A stretch of 64,000 nt of DNA. Origin: Streptomyces sp. V4I2 (GTDB taxonomy: Bacteria > Actinomycetota > Actinomycetes > Streptomycetales > Streptomycetaceae). Below the pieces are notes generated by a model. The model had not been told where the DNA came from. It searched no databases and saw only the letters and a list, made by a program, of their open reading frames with translations. Positions 57,601 through 64,000 of this stretch are shown piece by piece. A program made the position numbers and the translations under genes. Positions within the stretch are counted from its first letter, which is position 1; each line of letters starts with the position of its first letter. The stretch spans positions 9,238,001-9,302,000 of the forward strand of contig NZ_JAUSZM010000003.1 in NCBI RefSeq assembly GCF_030817655.1. Reading direction: 5' to 3'.

Positions 57601-59658
57601 CTGGACATGGACGCCTTCGCCGAGATGAACGCCCGGCACGGCATCACCTCGGTGAAGGCCGATGACTCCACCCACTATCCGTTCACCTGGGTCGTCACGC
57701 CCGGCGACCGGCTCACGGTGAAGCTGGAGTACCGCGACGACGACACCGCGGGTGCCCGTCGTCTCCTCGACGACTATCTGCGCGTACTCGACGACCTCGC
57801 CAGGTCGACCGGGCCGGTCGGTGCGTTGCGGGGGGTGGGGCCGCGGCCCTCGCAGGAGGCGCGGACGGACGTCGGCACGGACACCGTCGTCGACCGGTTC
57901 GACCAGGCGGCGGACCGTGACCCGGAGCGGGTGGCGCTCGTCGCCCAGGGCTCGACCATGACCTTCGCGGGGCTCCGGGACCGCAGCCGTGCGGTGGCGG
58001 GTGTGCTCGCCCGGCGCGGCATCGGACCCGAGACGACCGTGGGTCTCGCGATCCCGCGCTCCCTCGACTCGATCGTGGCGCTGTTCGCCGTACTGCGCGT
58101 CGGTGCCGCGTACGTGCCGCTGGAGCTGGACCACCCGGACGAGCGGATCGCCGCGATCGTCGCGGACGCCCGCCCGGACGTGATCCTCACCGTGAGCGCC
58201 GTGTCGCCCCGATTGACCGGCGACCTCATCGAGCTGGACCGCCCCCTGCCGGAGGCTGACCCGTTCGTGACGTTCGCGCCGGACGACCCGGACCGCCTGC
58301 GGCACCCCGCGTACACGATCTACACCTCCGGATCGACCGGCAAGCCCAAGGGAGTCGTGACCGAGTACGCCGGGCTCACGAACATGCTGATCAACCATCA
58401 ACGGCGGATCTTCGAGCCGGTGCTGGCGGAGCACGAGCACCGGGTCTTCCGGATCGCGCACACCGTGTCGTTCGCGTTCGACATGTCGTGGGAGGAGCTG
58501 CTGTGGCTCGCCGACGGCCACGAGGTGCACATCTGCGACGAGGAACTGCGGCGTGACGCGCCCCGGTTGGTCGAGTACTGCCTGGAGCACGGCATCGACG
58601 TCATCAACGTGACCCCGACCTACGCGCAACAGCTGGTCGCCGAGGGGCTGTTGGACAACCCGGCACGGCGCCCTGCGTTGGTGCTGCTGGGTGGCGAGGC
58701 CGTCACCCCGACGTTGTGGCAGCGGCTCGCCGAGACCGAGGGGACGGTCGGCTACAACCTGTACGGACCCACCGAGTACACCATCAACACCCTCGGCGTC
58801 GGCACCTTCGAGTGCCAGGACCCGGTGGTGGGGGTGGCGATCGACAACACGGATGTGTATGTACTGGATCCGTGGTTGCGGCCCCTGCCGGACGGGGTTC
58901 CGGGCGAGCTGTACGTGTCGGGCATCGGCATCGCACGCGGCTACCTCGGGCAGCCCGCCCAGACCGCGCACCGCTTCGTCGCCTGCCCGTTCGGCGCACC
59001 CGGCGAGCGCATGTACCGCACCGGGGACCTCGTGATCCGGCGGCCCGACGGCAACCTGATGTACCTGGGCCGCACCGACCAGCAGGTCAAGATCCGCGGC
59101 CACCGGGTCGAACTCGGCGAGGTGGAGGCCTCGTTCGCGGCGCATCCGGCGGTGCGGTTCGTCGCCGCGGTCGCCCAGCCCGACCCGCAGGTCGACGGGG
59201 CGTACCGGCTGGCCGCCTACCTCGTGCTCGACGGCTCCGCCGACCTGGCGGCGGTCGCCGCCGAAGTGGGCACTGGGCTACCGGACTTCCTGCGCCCGAC
59301 GCACTACGCCCAGGTCGACAGCATCCCGCTGACGGTGAACGGGAAGGCTGACACGAAGGCGTTGCCGGAGGCCAAGCCGCTGGGCGCGCTGACCACGGCC
59401 GAGGAGCGCGGGCCCGAGACCGAGACCGAGACCACGGTGTGCGAGTTCTTCGCCGAGGCACTGGACCTGGACGACGACGAGGTGAGCGCGGTGAGCGACT
59501 TCGTGTCCCTCGGAGGGCACTCCATGCTGGCGGTGCGGCTGATCGGGCTGCTCCGCCGGGAGTACGGTCCAGTGATCACCATCCGTGACCTGTTCACCCT
59601 GCGAACCCCGGAAGCGATTGCCCGCCACCTCGATGACCACCTCGATGACAACTCCTGA
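48682..59658 (+). CDS. cchH: Coelichelin non-ribosomal peptide synthetase CchH
   Basis: A 3658-residue trimodular synthetase. Approximate layout: N-terminal non-C region 1-135; A1 140-635, carrier Ser679, epimerase E1 735-1165 (HHVVIDG at 848); C1 1190-1600 (HHIIADG at 1326), A2 1623-2125, carrier Ser2189, E2 2243-2620 (HHLAVDS at 2360); C2 2630-3050, A3 3070-3565, carrier Ser3614. My reading of the specificity residues gives DINYWGGIGK, DFWNIGMVHK and DMENLGLINK, for formyl-hydroxy-Orn, Thr and hydroxy-Orn. There is no thioesterase domain. In C2 the HHxxxDG motif reads HLLLWDG, so the catalytic second His is Leu. Three modules making a tetrapeptide implies repeated use of module 1. Confidence 0.95.
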   Translation: MMEPSARHVLLSPARLADVRRRTGDHSDRTIAEACAIGLSYWATGRSPDGIDLTPGTLFADVLGWVDNGGTGPGGWEVDADGRSIAVPEGVAAGDAQLALDDLTDFPDRPIGTISPSGVAARLDALAEWNDTEADRVRLTIVEMFREQARTRPDAVAIIDEHRSLTYRQAAELSSQLAHHLIERGLTAEQVVGISLGRSADMVIGLLGVLQAGCAFVPLDPQWPAARRAVVIDDARVVVQLNDSGEHDPSEPEAVAVDLGDWRFGSCSTEGTGITVPGAGLAYVIFTSGSTGRPKGAMIRHEAISERLLWQVDEILGFGHDDASLFKAPLSFDISINEIFLPLVSGGRLVVLRPGGERDPHHLLSIIAEHRVTFTYLVSSMLDVLLEIAGDSGQLDSLRHVWCGGEVLTPELYERFRTRLDIPMYHGYGPAETTIGVSHVIYRGAAERLSTSIGKANPNTQLYVLDDELRPVPVGVGGELYVGGFLLGRGYVNAPGLTASRFVANPFANDGSRLYRTGDLARFAPDGSLDFLGRADNQIKIRGMRLEIEDVEVGLAEHPGVRHTCVVAKKNAAGGTYLVGYVIPAAGNEDLRADEVKAWATLHMVEYMVPAHIVVMREFPLTANGKLDRNALPEPTIGTGSLIPPTTDDERAVCAAVAAVLRLDEVGVDQDFFQLGGDSILAISLLSALRDAGLHVTARQIFAHSTAGALAAVASREDVSIVDHGDVATGSVVGSPIVQWLGKTTDAIDGFVQSVVLNTPADLTAEALDEILAAVVGRHDMLRAKLVRGDRWSFDIPEADQAAGAWSESDRPLDECVALATDALDPAGGVMLRAVWRREARQLVLVAHHVVIDGVSWRVLMEDLATAWRQFASGAPIELPPVGTSFRRWTQLLERAAFDADSSYFWCPLPGADQPVGRRPLSEADTVALERVRTVSVGPEVTAALLGEIPAKFHAGVNDVLLTALAVTLARWRRDLGQEQTFAHIELEGHGREGQFVAGSAGFEPELSRTVGWFTTLFPVTVDPGATTDFTAPEYLAAALKAVKEDLARVPDNGVSYGALRYLTHTEFDAPAPQVLFNYLGRFDAGASGDWQLAGTTGQLGEKRDPGMRLPRALEFNAIAEPASTSGEFELVTAISWPDGMFTDEDIATLGEYFRVALAGLAALDQGGHSPSDFGLVPLTQADVDALDGPALRDILPLTPLQEGLYFHSVFDDDSAGAYVEQQLLTLDGEVDAGRLAAAATRLLTLYPNLAARFVALADGRVVSVLESGVQAPFTTLDRPGITDDEIRDLAERDRRAGFDLATGPLMRYTLIRARSGRNVLVQTVHHIIADGWSVPPMLRALLAEYHAPGTLYPLGGFPDYVHWLAGRDEGESDRVWREELAELPGPSLVAEGHTPSDRFDDTAVEPEDDIDAAVRTAGVPLSVAVHSAWAVTLGGLLHGTDVVFGSTVSGRDADVPGIENMVGLFINTIPVRARWAGTTTFRDLLASVREHQSAVLPHQHVSLARIGRQAGAGSLFDTLVVFDVATDVEGLRGPDHELVITDIVNEGAPHYPLTLVVERALDGRPRFNLIYDGELLREASAEAILRTFTRTLTGLLTRPDALVDDLAREGERRPARITPTTLGGLFDAAAHRDPAATAVTQCALDGGTRSLTYGELADAKNELASALRAAGVGPGKRVAVAVPRSIEQVVALVAIVAAGGAYVPLDLAYPDERLEYILADAAPQVVLVDREQRDRFTALLDRAGVSARVLVQGDELPPAATGAPEPEVSWHDPAYVIYTSGSTGRPKGVVVPHSSVVTLLANTRPDMDFGPHDVWVQFHSFSFDFAVWELWGALVHGGELLVPEYGLTRSPVEFHRLVRVRGVTVLNQTPSAFYQFIEADRHADEPVTSLRRIIFGGEALDLGRLRGWVERHGTGSPELVNMYGITETTVHVTHRVLTDEDFGLGDDVSPIGGPLPGLATYLLDDRLRPVPPGRVGAIYVAGDQVSLGYLGRPGLTAGRFVANPFAGDGSRMYHTGDLARRTLDGELEFAGRADDQVQLKGFRIELGEVEAAVRELDGVVDVAVTVADSGDHLVAHVVGRVPGDLVESLSTKLPVHMVPGRVLRVDALPLTVNGKLDRKALIERAAAPLEGAGLNPYAAPPRGATSPHRPVDSSPDSALAALVDVFADTLPGITVDADTDFFRAGGDSIVAITVINRARALGLPIAPRDVFLLRTPRALAEHLGTSTPQASASAPTRSENGPLPPTPIILRQRELGGSLARFAQARTLVAPEGTGVADVERAANAVVAAHPALRLRLRVEHGVWALRTGPAREVTVVRPDTTDAATAANEAAGRLDPESGDVIAFSWLETSRTLVVTVHHLAVDSVSWLVLLDDLAAVLRGETLAPPTTSYAEYAEALTLQSAQVIDDLGHWVTTLQAPPLLPSVEGLRETTVVLAPEASDRLTRTAPAALGVGLTELLCGALRTALTHIQPSPGDLAIELERHGRVPVLEDHDYTRTVGWFTSIAPVRLTAHTDPVAAAREVAERQPDECGHVAYGRLRYLNPQTAPLLNARPQVLFNYLGRGSESQALHITGGDQGSPYAVEVNAWTDAATGSLHAAFTLAEGIPDEITEHWRSALEHIAEASATAERTAPVTPLQRGLFFQAQMAGSAGHYVAQSWFTFDRRLDTDALAEAMAYVIARHPVVGAGFTTDDDGNPVQVLSAGRRVAVRTVESATEAEVEALRARDRDTGFDPGEPPLIRLTVVRLPDDRDGLLLSYHLLLWDGWSREIVLRDLFDAYQAVLAGEAPAAAPATPSFEDYARALDAKNAKNAAVSERFWAEHLAGLPGPTLLAGPAPSLPDDLPRALVHTLSAEQSDLLREAARAHGVTLNSVLTGAFGLLLGAHTGRSDAVFGVTVSGREGEGLGDIVGVLLNTVPMWTRARPDDTVRAYLTAVQAARVEAMEHEHLGLGEIQRASGHDALFDNLFVLQNFLDMDAFAEMNARHGITSVKADDSTHYPFTWVVTPGDRLTVKLEYRDDDTAGARRLLDDYLRVLDDLARSTGPVGALRGVGPRPSQEARTDVGTDTVVDRFDQAADRDPERVALVAQGSTMTFAGLRDRSRAVAGVLARRGIGPETTVGLAIPRSLDSIVALFAVLRVGAAYVPLELDHPDERIAAIVADARPDVILTVSAVSPRLTGDLIELDRPLPEADPFVTFAPDDPDRLRHPAYTIYTSGSTGKPKGVVTEYAGLTNMLINHQRRIFEPVLAEHEHRVFRIAHTVSFAFDMSWEELLWLADGHEVHICDEELRRDAPRLVEYCLEHGIDVINVTPTYAQQLVAEGLLDNPARRPALVLLGGEAVTPTLWQRLAETEGTVGYNLYGPTEYTINTLGVGTFECQDPVVGVAIDNTDVYVLDPWLRPLPDGVPGELYVSGIGIARGYLGQPAQTAHRFVACPFGAPGERMYRTGDLVIRRPDGNLMYLGRTDQQVKIRGHRVELGEVEASFAAHPAVRFVAAVAQPDPQVDGAYRLAAYLVLDGSADLAAVAAEVGTGLPDFLRPTHYAQVDSIPLTVNGKADTKALPEAKPLGALTTAEERGPETETETTVCEFFAEALDLDDDEVSAVSDFVSLGGHSMLAVRLIGLLRREYGPVITIRDLFTLRTPEAIARHLDDHLDDNS

Positions 59659-61348
59659 CACGCAGCGGCCCCGCCCGGGGGCCGACATCATCCGGACCGC
59701 ACTCCGTCGCAACGTCGGCGCCATGGTCTGGGGCACCGTCCTCATGGGCCTGTACCAGGCGGGGGAGACCGCCTTCCCCATCGCGCTCGGCCTGATCGTC
59801 GAACACACGATGAAGGGGGACCGGAACCTCGGCTCGCTCGGCCTGTCGATCGGCGCCCTGGCCGTGATCATCACGACCGTGTCGCTGTCGTGGCGGTTCG
59901 GGATGCGCGTCCTGCAGAAGGCCAACACGACCGAGGCGCACCGCTGGCGGGTGCGCGTCGCGGCCTGCGGACTCCAGCCGGTGGCCCGGGACGTCGACCT
60001 CAAGTCCGGCGAGGTGCTGACCATCGCCACCGAGGACGCCGACCAGACCGCCGACATCATCGAGGTGGTGCCGCTGCTGATCAGTTCGCTGGTCGCGGTG
60101 CTTGTCGCGGCCGTCGCGCTGGGCCTGGCCGACATCCGGCTCGGCCTGCTGGTGATCGTGGGAACCGTCGCGATCCTGTCGATCCTGAGCGTGATGTCCA
60201 AGCGGATCGGCGCCAGTACCCAGGAACAGCAGGCCCGGGTGGCGCGGGCCGGCGCGAAGGTCGCCGACCTGATCATCGGCCTGCGTCCGCTGCACGGCTT
60301 CGGCGGCAACCACGCGGCGTTCCGGTCCTACCGGAAGGTCAGCACGGAGGCGAAGCACCAGGCGATCACCGTCGCCCGGGTGAACGGCGTGTACGCGGGC
60401 ACCGCGCTGGCCCTCAACGCGGTCCTCGCCGCCGCCGTGACCCTGACGGCGGGCTGGCTGGCGTTCGAGGGCCGGATCACCATCGGAGAGCTCGTCATGG
60501 CCGTGGGGCTGGCGCAGTTCATCATGGAGCCGCTCAAGCTGTTCTCGGACATGCCCAAGTACGTGATGATGGCGCGCGCGTCGGCCGAGCGGATGGCGCT
60601 GGTGCTGGCCGCGCCGCCGGTGACGACCCCGGGCCCGGAGCGTCCGGCCGCGGGCGGAGACCTCGAGATCGACGGCATCCGGTACGGGTCCCTGCGCGAA
60701 CTGAAGTTCCACGTGTCCGCCGGCGAGTTCGTGGCGATCGCCGTCTACCAGCCGCGTGCGGCGGCCGACCTGGCGTCCATCCTGGCCGTGAACGTCCCGC
60801 CCGACGCGTACGAGGGAGTGGTGCGGGTCAGCGGGCAGGAACTCGCGGACCTGTCGGTCGAGGCGGTCCGCGAGCACATGCTGGTGAACCCGTACGACGG
60901 GGAGATCTTCGCCGGCACCCTGCGCACGAACATCGACCCGTCGGGCACCAGCCGGACGGTCCCGGAGGCCGTCGAGGCCTCCATGCTGACGGACGTCGTC
61001 GCCCTCCACCGCGAAGGCCTCGACTACGCCGTCCGCGACCGCGGCGCGAACCTTTCCGGCGGGCAGCGCCAACGCCTGTCACTGGCCCGCGCCCTCGCCG
61101 CCGACACCGACGTCCTTGTCCTGCACGACCCGACGACGGCCGTCGACGCGGTCACCGAACAGCTCATCGCGCGCAACCTCGCCGAGCTGCGCCGGGGCCG
61201 CACCACCATCGTGATCGCCAGCAGCCCGGCCCTCCTGGACGCCGCCGACCGTGTCCTTGTCCTGGACGACGGGGTCATCACGGCCGAGGACACCCATCGC
61301 AACCTCCTGGCCACCGACGAGGACTACTGCCTGGCGGTGGCCCGGTGA
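59645..61348 (+). CDS. cchI: ABC transporter half CchI (degenerate ATPase)
   Basis: A 567-residue fused membrane and ATPase protein, the probable partner of CchG for siderophore export. The ATPase keeps a perfect signature ([15 protein letters not shown]) but has lost the rest. The Walker A site reads [10 protein letters not shown] with no lysine. The Q loop is LVNPYDGE with no glutamine. Walker B is VLVLHDPTT, proline in place of the glutamate, and the H loop is IASSPALL with no histidine. I chose ATG 59645, which overlaps the cchH stop by 14 bases; ATG 59633 and 59585 are alternatives. It is the last cch gene seen. Confidence 0.9.
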   Translation: MTTPDTQRPRPGADIIRTALRRNVGAMVWGTVLMGLYQAGETAFPIALGLIVEHTMKGDRNLGSLGLSIGALAVIITTVSLSWRFGMRVLQKANTTEAHRWRVRVAACGLQPVARDVDLKSGEVLTIATEDADQTADIIEVVPLLISSLVAVLVAAVALGLADIRLGLLVIVGTVAILSILSVMSKRIGASTQEQQARVARAGAKVADLIIGLRPLHGFGGNHAAFRSYRKVSTEAKHQAITVARVNGVYAGTALALNAVLAAAVTLTAGWLAFEGRITIGELVMAVGLAQFIMEPLKLFSDMPKYVMMARASAERMALVLAAPPVTTPGPERPAAGGDLEIDGIRYGSLRELKFHVSAGEFVAIAVYQPRAAADLASILAVNVPPDAYEGVVRVSGQELADLSVEAVREHMLVNPYDGEIFAGTLRTNIDPSGTSRTVPEAVEASMLTDVVALHREGLDYAVRDRGANLSGGQRQRLSLARALAADTDVLVLHDPTTAVDAVTEQLIARNLAELRRGRTTIVIASSPALLDAADRVLVLDDGVITAEDTHRNLLATDEDYCLAVAR

Positions 61349-61706
61349 CGCGCCGCAGCGGAGGGTCGTCGCGGCCAACCAGGTCTCGATGACCGCTCCT
61401 TGGACACTTTTCGGCCATGCTCGGGGTGTACGGAGCGCTGCCGTCCTGGACGTTTTTCTGCCCGGATCTGCGGCCGCTCCTGTGGCCTGTGGCGCGGGCG
61501 AGCCGTGTCGGCGGCGAACGTACAGGCCCCGTAAGGGGTATGTGAAGCACCTGCGTGCAAACGGGTCCGTAACCCACACCGCAGTACTTTAACCCTCACC
61601 GACCTCCGGCAAGCAGTGGCGCGATCTCGTTCCTCCGAGTCTCTGTTACCGGCGGTACTTACGTGCGCGCTGAGCTCTCCGCCCGGCGGGCGAGAGGGGT
61701 TTCCTC
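61349..61706. other. Intergenic stretch after cchI
   Basis: About 360 bases with no supported gene. In a canonical coelichelin cluster cchJ would follow here, but no esterase motif is seen in any frame. A short CCCCGTAAGGGG inverted repeat (61527-61538) is the only local structure. Confidence 0.6.
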
Positions 61707-62516
61707 GTGGGACACATGGACCACTTCAGCGCCGGATGGGTGACACCCGTTCTCTCCTACGTCATGGCCTGTGTCGGCTCGGCGCTCGGCCTGCGGTGCA
61801 CCGTCAGGGCCCTCGAGGCCGACGGCGCCTCGAAACGGAACTGGCTGACGCTGGCCTCGTTCGCGATCGGCTCCGGCATCTGGACCATGCACTTCGTCGC
61901 GATGATGGGCTTCGGTGTCGAGGGCACGCCCATCCGCTACGACGTCCCGCTCACCGTACTCAGCCTCGTCATCGCCATCGCCGTGGTGAGCGCGGGCGTC
62001 TTCACCGCCGGGTACGGGCGCTCGCGCGTCGTGTCGGTGGCGCTCGGCGGGCTCGGCACCGGACTGGGCGTCGCCGCCATGCACTACACCGGCATGGCCG
62101 CGCTCAACCTGCACGGCACCGTCGACTACGACCCGCTCCTCGTCGTCGCCTCCGTCGCGATCGCGGTCGTCGCCGCGACCGCCGCGCTCACCCTCACCCT
62201 CATCGTGCGCGGTCCCGTCCTCGCCGCCGTCGCCGCGCTCGTCATGGGGCTGGCGGTCAGCAGCATGCACTACACCGCCATGTACGCCGTCGACGTCAGC
62301 CTCGCGCCCAGCAGCGCGGAACTGTCCGGGGCCACGGCCACCGAGTTCCTCTTCCCGCTCGCCGTCGTGCTCGGCTCGTTCCTCTTCCTCACGTCCGCGT
62401 ACGTCGCGCTCTCTCCGACCGGCAAGCGTGCCGAGTCCGTCGCCGCCGAACTGTTGCGCGAGGTGGAGCTCTCCACCGCGACCGTCACCGCGCCCGCCAC
62501 CACGGCGACCGTCTGA
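61707..62516 (+). CDS. MHYT domain membrane sensor protein
   Basis: A 269-residue protein with seven predicted helices and the MHYT sensor repeats: WTMHFVAMMGF, AAMHYTGMAALN and SSMHYTAMYAVD. These histidine and methionine motifs are thought to bind copper and sense O2, CO or NO. It lacks an output domain. The GTG at 61707 follows GAGAGGGG. It lies 43 bases before a conservon-type sensor kinase gene on the same strand, so it may feed that pathway. Confidence 0.9.
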   Translation: MGHMDHFSAGWVTPVLSYVMACVGSALGLRCTVRALEADGASKRNWLTLASFAIGSGIWTMHFVAMMGFGVEGTPIRYDVPLTVLSLVIAIAVVSAGVFTAGYGRSRVVSVALGGLGTGLGVAAMHYTGMAALNLHGTVDYDPLLVVASVAIAVVAATAALTLTLIVRGPVLAAVAALVMGLAVSSMHYTAMYAVDVSLAPSSAELSGATATEFLFPLAVVLGSFLFLTSAYVALSPTGKRAESVAAELLREVELSTATVTAPATTATV

Positions 62517-62559
62517 GCCGTACGTCCGCAGCGCCGCACCACACCTCTCGAGGTATCCC

Positions 62560-64000
62560 ATGCGTGTCACCCGAACAACGGAACGGCTGCGTCCCAGGTC
62601 GGTCCGGGCCAAGATCGTCGCCCTGCTCATGCTGCCCATCGTGTCCCTCATGGCGCTGTGGGGCTTCGCCGCGGTGACCACGGCCTCCAGCATCGGCGAC
62701 ACCCAGCGGGTCAAGGACGTCAACGCCGAACTCCTCGCCCCCCTCGACGAGTTCGTCGCCGCGCTGCAGACCGAACGGACCGCCGTCGCGCGCCGCGCCG
62801 CCGCGCCGGACACAGCCGGTCTCGACGCGATCGAGGAAGAACGCAGGGCCACCGACCGGGCCGCCACCGCCTTCCGCAACGGCGCCAACGCCGCCACCGC
62901 GGACGCCGAGCTCCTCGACGCCGGGCTGCCCGCCCGCATCGACCGTCTGGAGGCCGACGCGCGCGGACTCACAGCGCTGCGCGAGCGGACCGATGGGAAG
63001 GGCACCGCCCAGGCGGCGTTCACCGCGTACTCGACGGTCATCGAGCACGCCTTCGCCGTCACCGGCGCGCTCACCGGCGAGAACGGCACCGACGCCGCAT
63101 CCGAGGCACGGGTCGTCCTCGAACTCGCCCGCGCCCGCGAGGCCGTGGCCCAGGAACAGGCCGTTCTCGCCGCGGCAGGCGCAGCCGGGAACCTCACCAT
63201 GGAGCAGTACACGCAGTTCGTCGGCGCCGTCGCCACCCAGCGGGAGCTCCTGAGGCCGGCGGTCGCCGACCTGAAGCCGGCGCACCGGGCGGCGTACGAC
63301 GCGGTGCTGGACAGCGGTGGTTACGACGGGCTCGCGGCCGGCGAGGACCGGGTGCGCGGCGCCGGGCCCGGCGCTCCAGTCATCTCCGCGGGCTTCCTGA
63401 GGGACTGGGACTTGGCCGCCGACGCCGTGCTGAAGGGGCTCGCCGAGGCCGAGTCGGACGCCGGCACGGGGGCCACGGCCAAGGCGAACCCGTTCGGCTG
63501 GGACACGCTGGGCGCCTCCGGCATCGCCGTCATCCTCGGGCTGGTGGGTGTGCTGCTGTCGCTGCTCGTGTCCGTGGGCGTCGGCCGCGGGCTCATCGTC
63601 GAACTGCTCGACCTGCGCAACTCCGCCCTGGAGGTCGCCGGGCGCCGGCTGCCCAAGGCCATGCGCCGACTGCACGCCGGGCAGGGCGTGGACATCGACG
63701 CCGAGGCCCCGATGCGCCGCCTCGTCGGCGACGAACTCGCCCAGGTGGGCTCCGCGCTCACCGCCGTGCAGCGGGCCGCGCTCAAGGCCGCGTCCGAGCG
63801 CGCCGAACTGCTCAGCGGCATCTCGGGGGTGTACGTGAGTCTCGCCCGCCGCAGCCAGGTGCTGCTGCACCGCCAGCTCGACCTGCTCCACCTACTGGAG
63901 CAGCGCCCGCGCGACCCGGCCGAGATGCAGGAGCTGTACCAGGTCGACCACCTCGCCACCCGGATGCGCCGCCACTCCGAGAGCCTGCTCATCCTGTCCG
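62560..64000 (+). CDS. Nitrate-sensor-domain histidine kinase, CvnA-like (3' truncated)
   Basis: The start of a large membrane sensor kinase; 480 codons are visible before the window ends. Helix 1 is IVALLMLPIVSLMALWGFAAV. A long helical extracellular NIT (nitrate/nitrite sensing) domain follows to about residue 315, then helix 2 (GIAVILGLVGVLLSLLVSVGV). A HAMP-like segment leads to the dimerisation helix with HRQLDLLHLLEQ and HLATRMRRHSESLLIL. This last pattern is typical of conservon CvnA kinases, so cvnB, cvnC and cvnD genes should follow outside the window. Confidence 0.88.
   Translation, partial: MRVTRTTERLRPRSVRAKIVALLMLPIVSLMALWGFAAVTTASSIGDTQRVKDVNAELLAPLDEFVAALQTERTAVARRAAAPDTAGLDAIEEERRATDRAATAFRNGANAATADAELLDAGLPARIDRLEADARGLTALRERTDGKGTAQAAFTAYSTVIEHAFAVTGALTGENGTDAASEARVVLELARAREAVAQEQAVLAAAGAAGNLTMEQYTQFVGAVATQRELLRPAVADLKPAHRAAYDAVLDSGGYDGLAAGEDRVRGAGPGAPVISAGFLRDWDLAADAVLKGLAEAESDAGTGATAKANPFGWDTLGASGIAVILGLVGVLLSLLVSVGVGRGLIVELLDLRNSALEVAGRRLPKAMRRLHAGQGVDIDAEAPMRRLVGDELAQVGSALTAVQRAALKAASERAELLSGISGVYVSLARRSQVLLHRQLDLLHLLEQRPRDPAEMQELYQVDHLATRMRRHSESLLILS

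Noticed and set aside
50263-59145. Two very long minus-strand frames opposite cchH (about 1355 and 1333 codons)
   Set aside because: They mirror the codon bias of the synthetase and show no motifs. The plus strand has complete NRPS domains throughout.
59400-59658. Thioesterase or reductase at the end of CchH
   Set aside because: The protein ends about 45 residues after the third carrier serine; there is no room for a release domain.

Overview
This is a GC-rich actinobacterial chromosome segment, almost certainly from a Streptomyces. The protein families, frequent GTG starts, gene overlaps of a few bases and DmdR/IdeR-type iron boxes all point that way. From memory of S. coelicolor, and not checked here, the left part (sdh, ornithine-lipid acyltransferases, ergothioneine operon) resembles the SCO0909-SCO0924 neighbourhood. 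The right part is the coelichelin locus (cchA to cchI).

Layout. 1-3229: succinate dehydrogenase sdhCAB, with sdhC cut by the window edge. 3435-5002: two acyltransferases of the ornithine-lipid type. 4999-6631: TetR regulator divergent from a DMT exporter, with two copies of the same palindromic operator between them. 6606-10183: luciferase-like oxidoreductase, nucleotidyltransferase, a decayed COG0523 zinc metallochaperone next to a cysteine-free L32 ribosomal protein behind a probable Zur box, and a small ferredoxin-like protein. 10239-12310: secreted beta-helix lyase-like protein, HAD phosphatase, dodecin. 12445-16932: ergothioneine operon egtABCD ending in a strong hairpin. 17245-18500: PARG-like protein convergent with a PemK/MazF-like protein. 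18576-21875: flotillin, a small NfeD-like protein, amidase. 22130-26966: secreted GH43/CBM42 protein and four small regulator or enzyme genes. 27298-34421: a LacI-controlled oligosaccharide uptake and hydrolysis locus read outward from a shared promoter region. 34464-39792: kinase-like P-loop protein, a broken glycosyltransferase 9, MFS exporter, STAS-ANTAR protein, small HTH protein, FetB-like permease.

39924-61348 is the siderophore cluster. CchB hydroxylates ornithine, CchA formylates it, and the trimodular synthetase CchH assembles the peptide. The adenylation codes I read (DINYWGGIGK, DFWNIGMVHK, DMENLGLINK) fit formyl-hydroxy-ornithine, threonine and hydroxy-ornithine, which is the coelichelin pattern. 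CchC, CchD, CchE and CchF form the ferric-siderophore importer. CchG and CchI look like the two halves of one exporter with complementary degenerate ATP sites. Iron boxes sit before cchA, cchB, cchE, cchF and cchH. The usual cchJ esterase and cchK MbtH genes do not follow cchI. Instead the window ends with a MHYT-domain membrane protein and the start of a conservon-type sensor kinase.

The most interesting observations are the asymmetric CchG/CchI ATPase sites, the loss of the catalytic histidine in the third-module condensation domain of CchH, the missing cchJ/cchK, the broken zinc-chaperone gene under an intact Zur box, and a doubled TetR operator.
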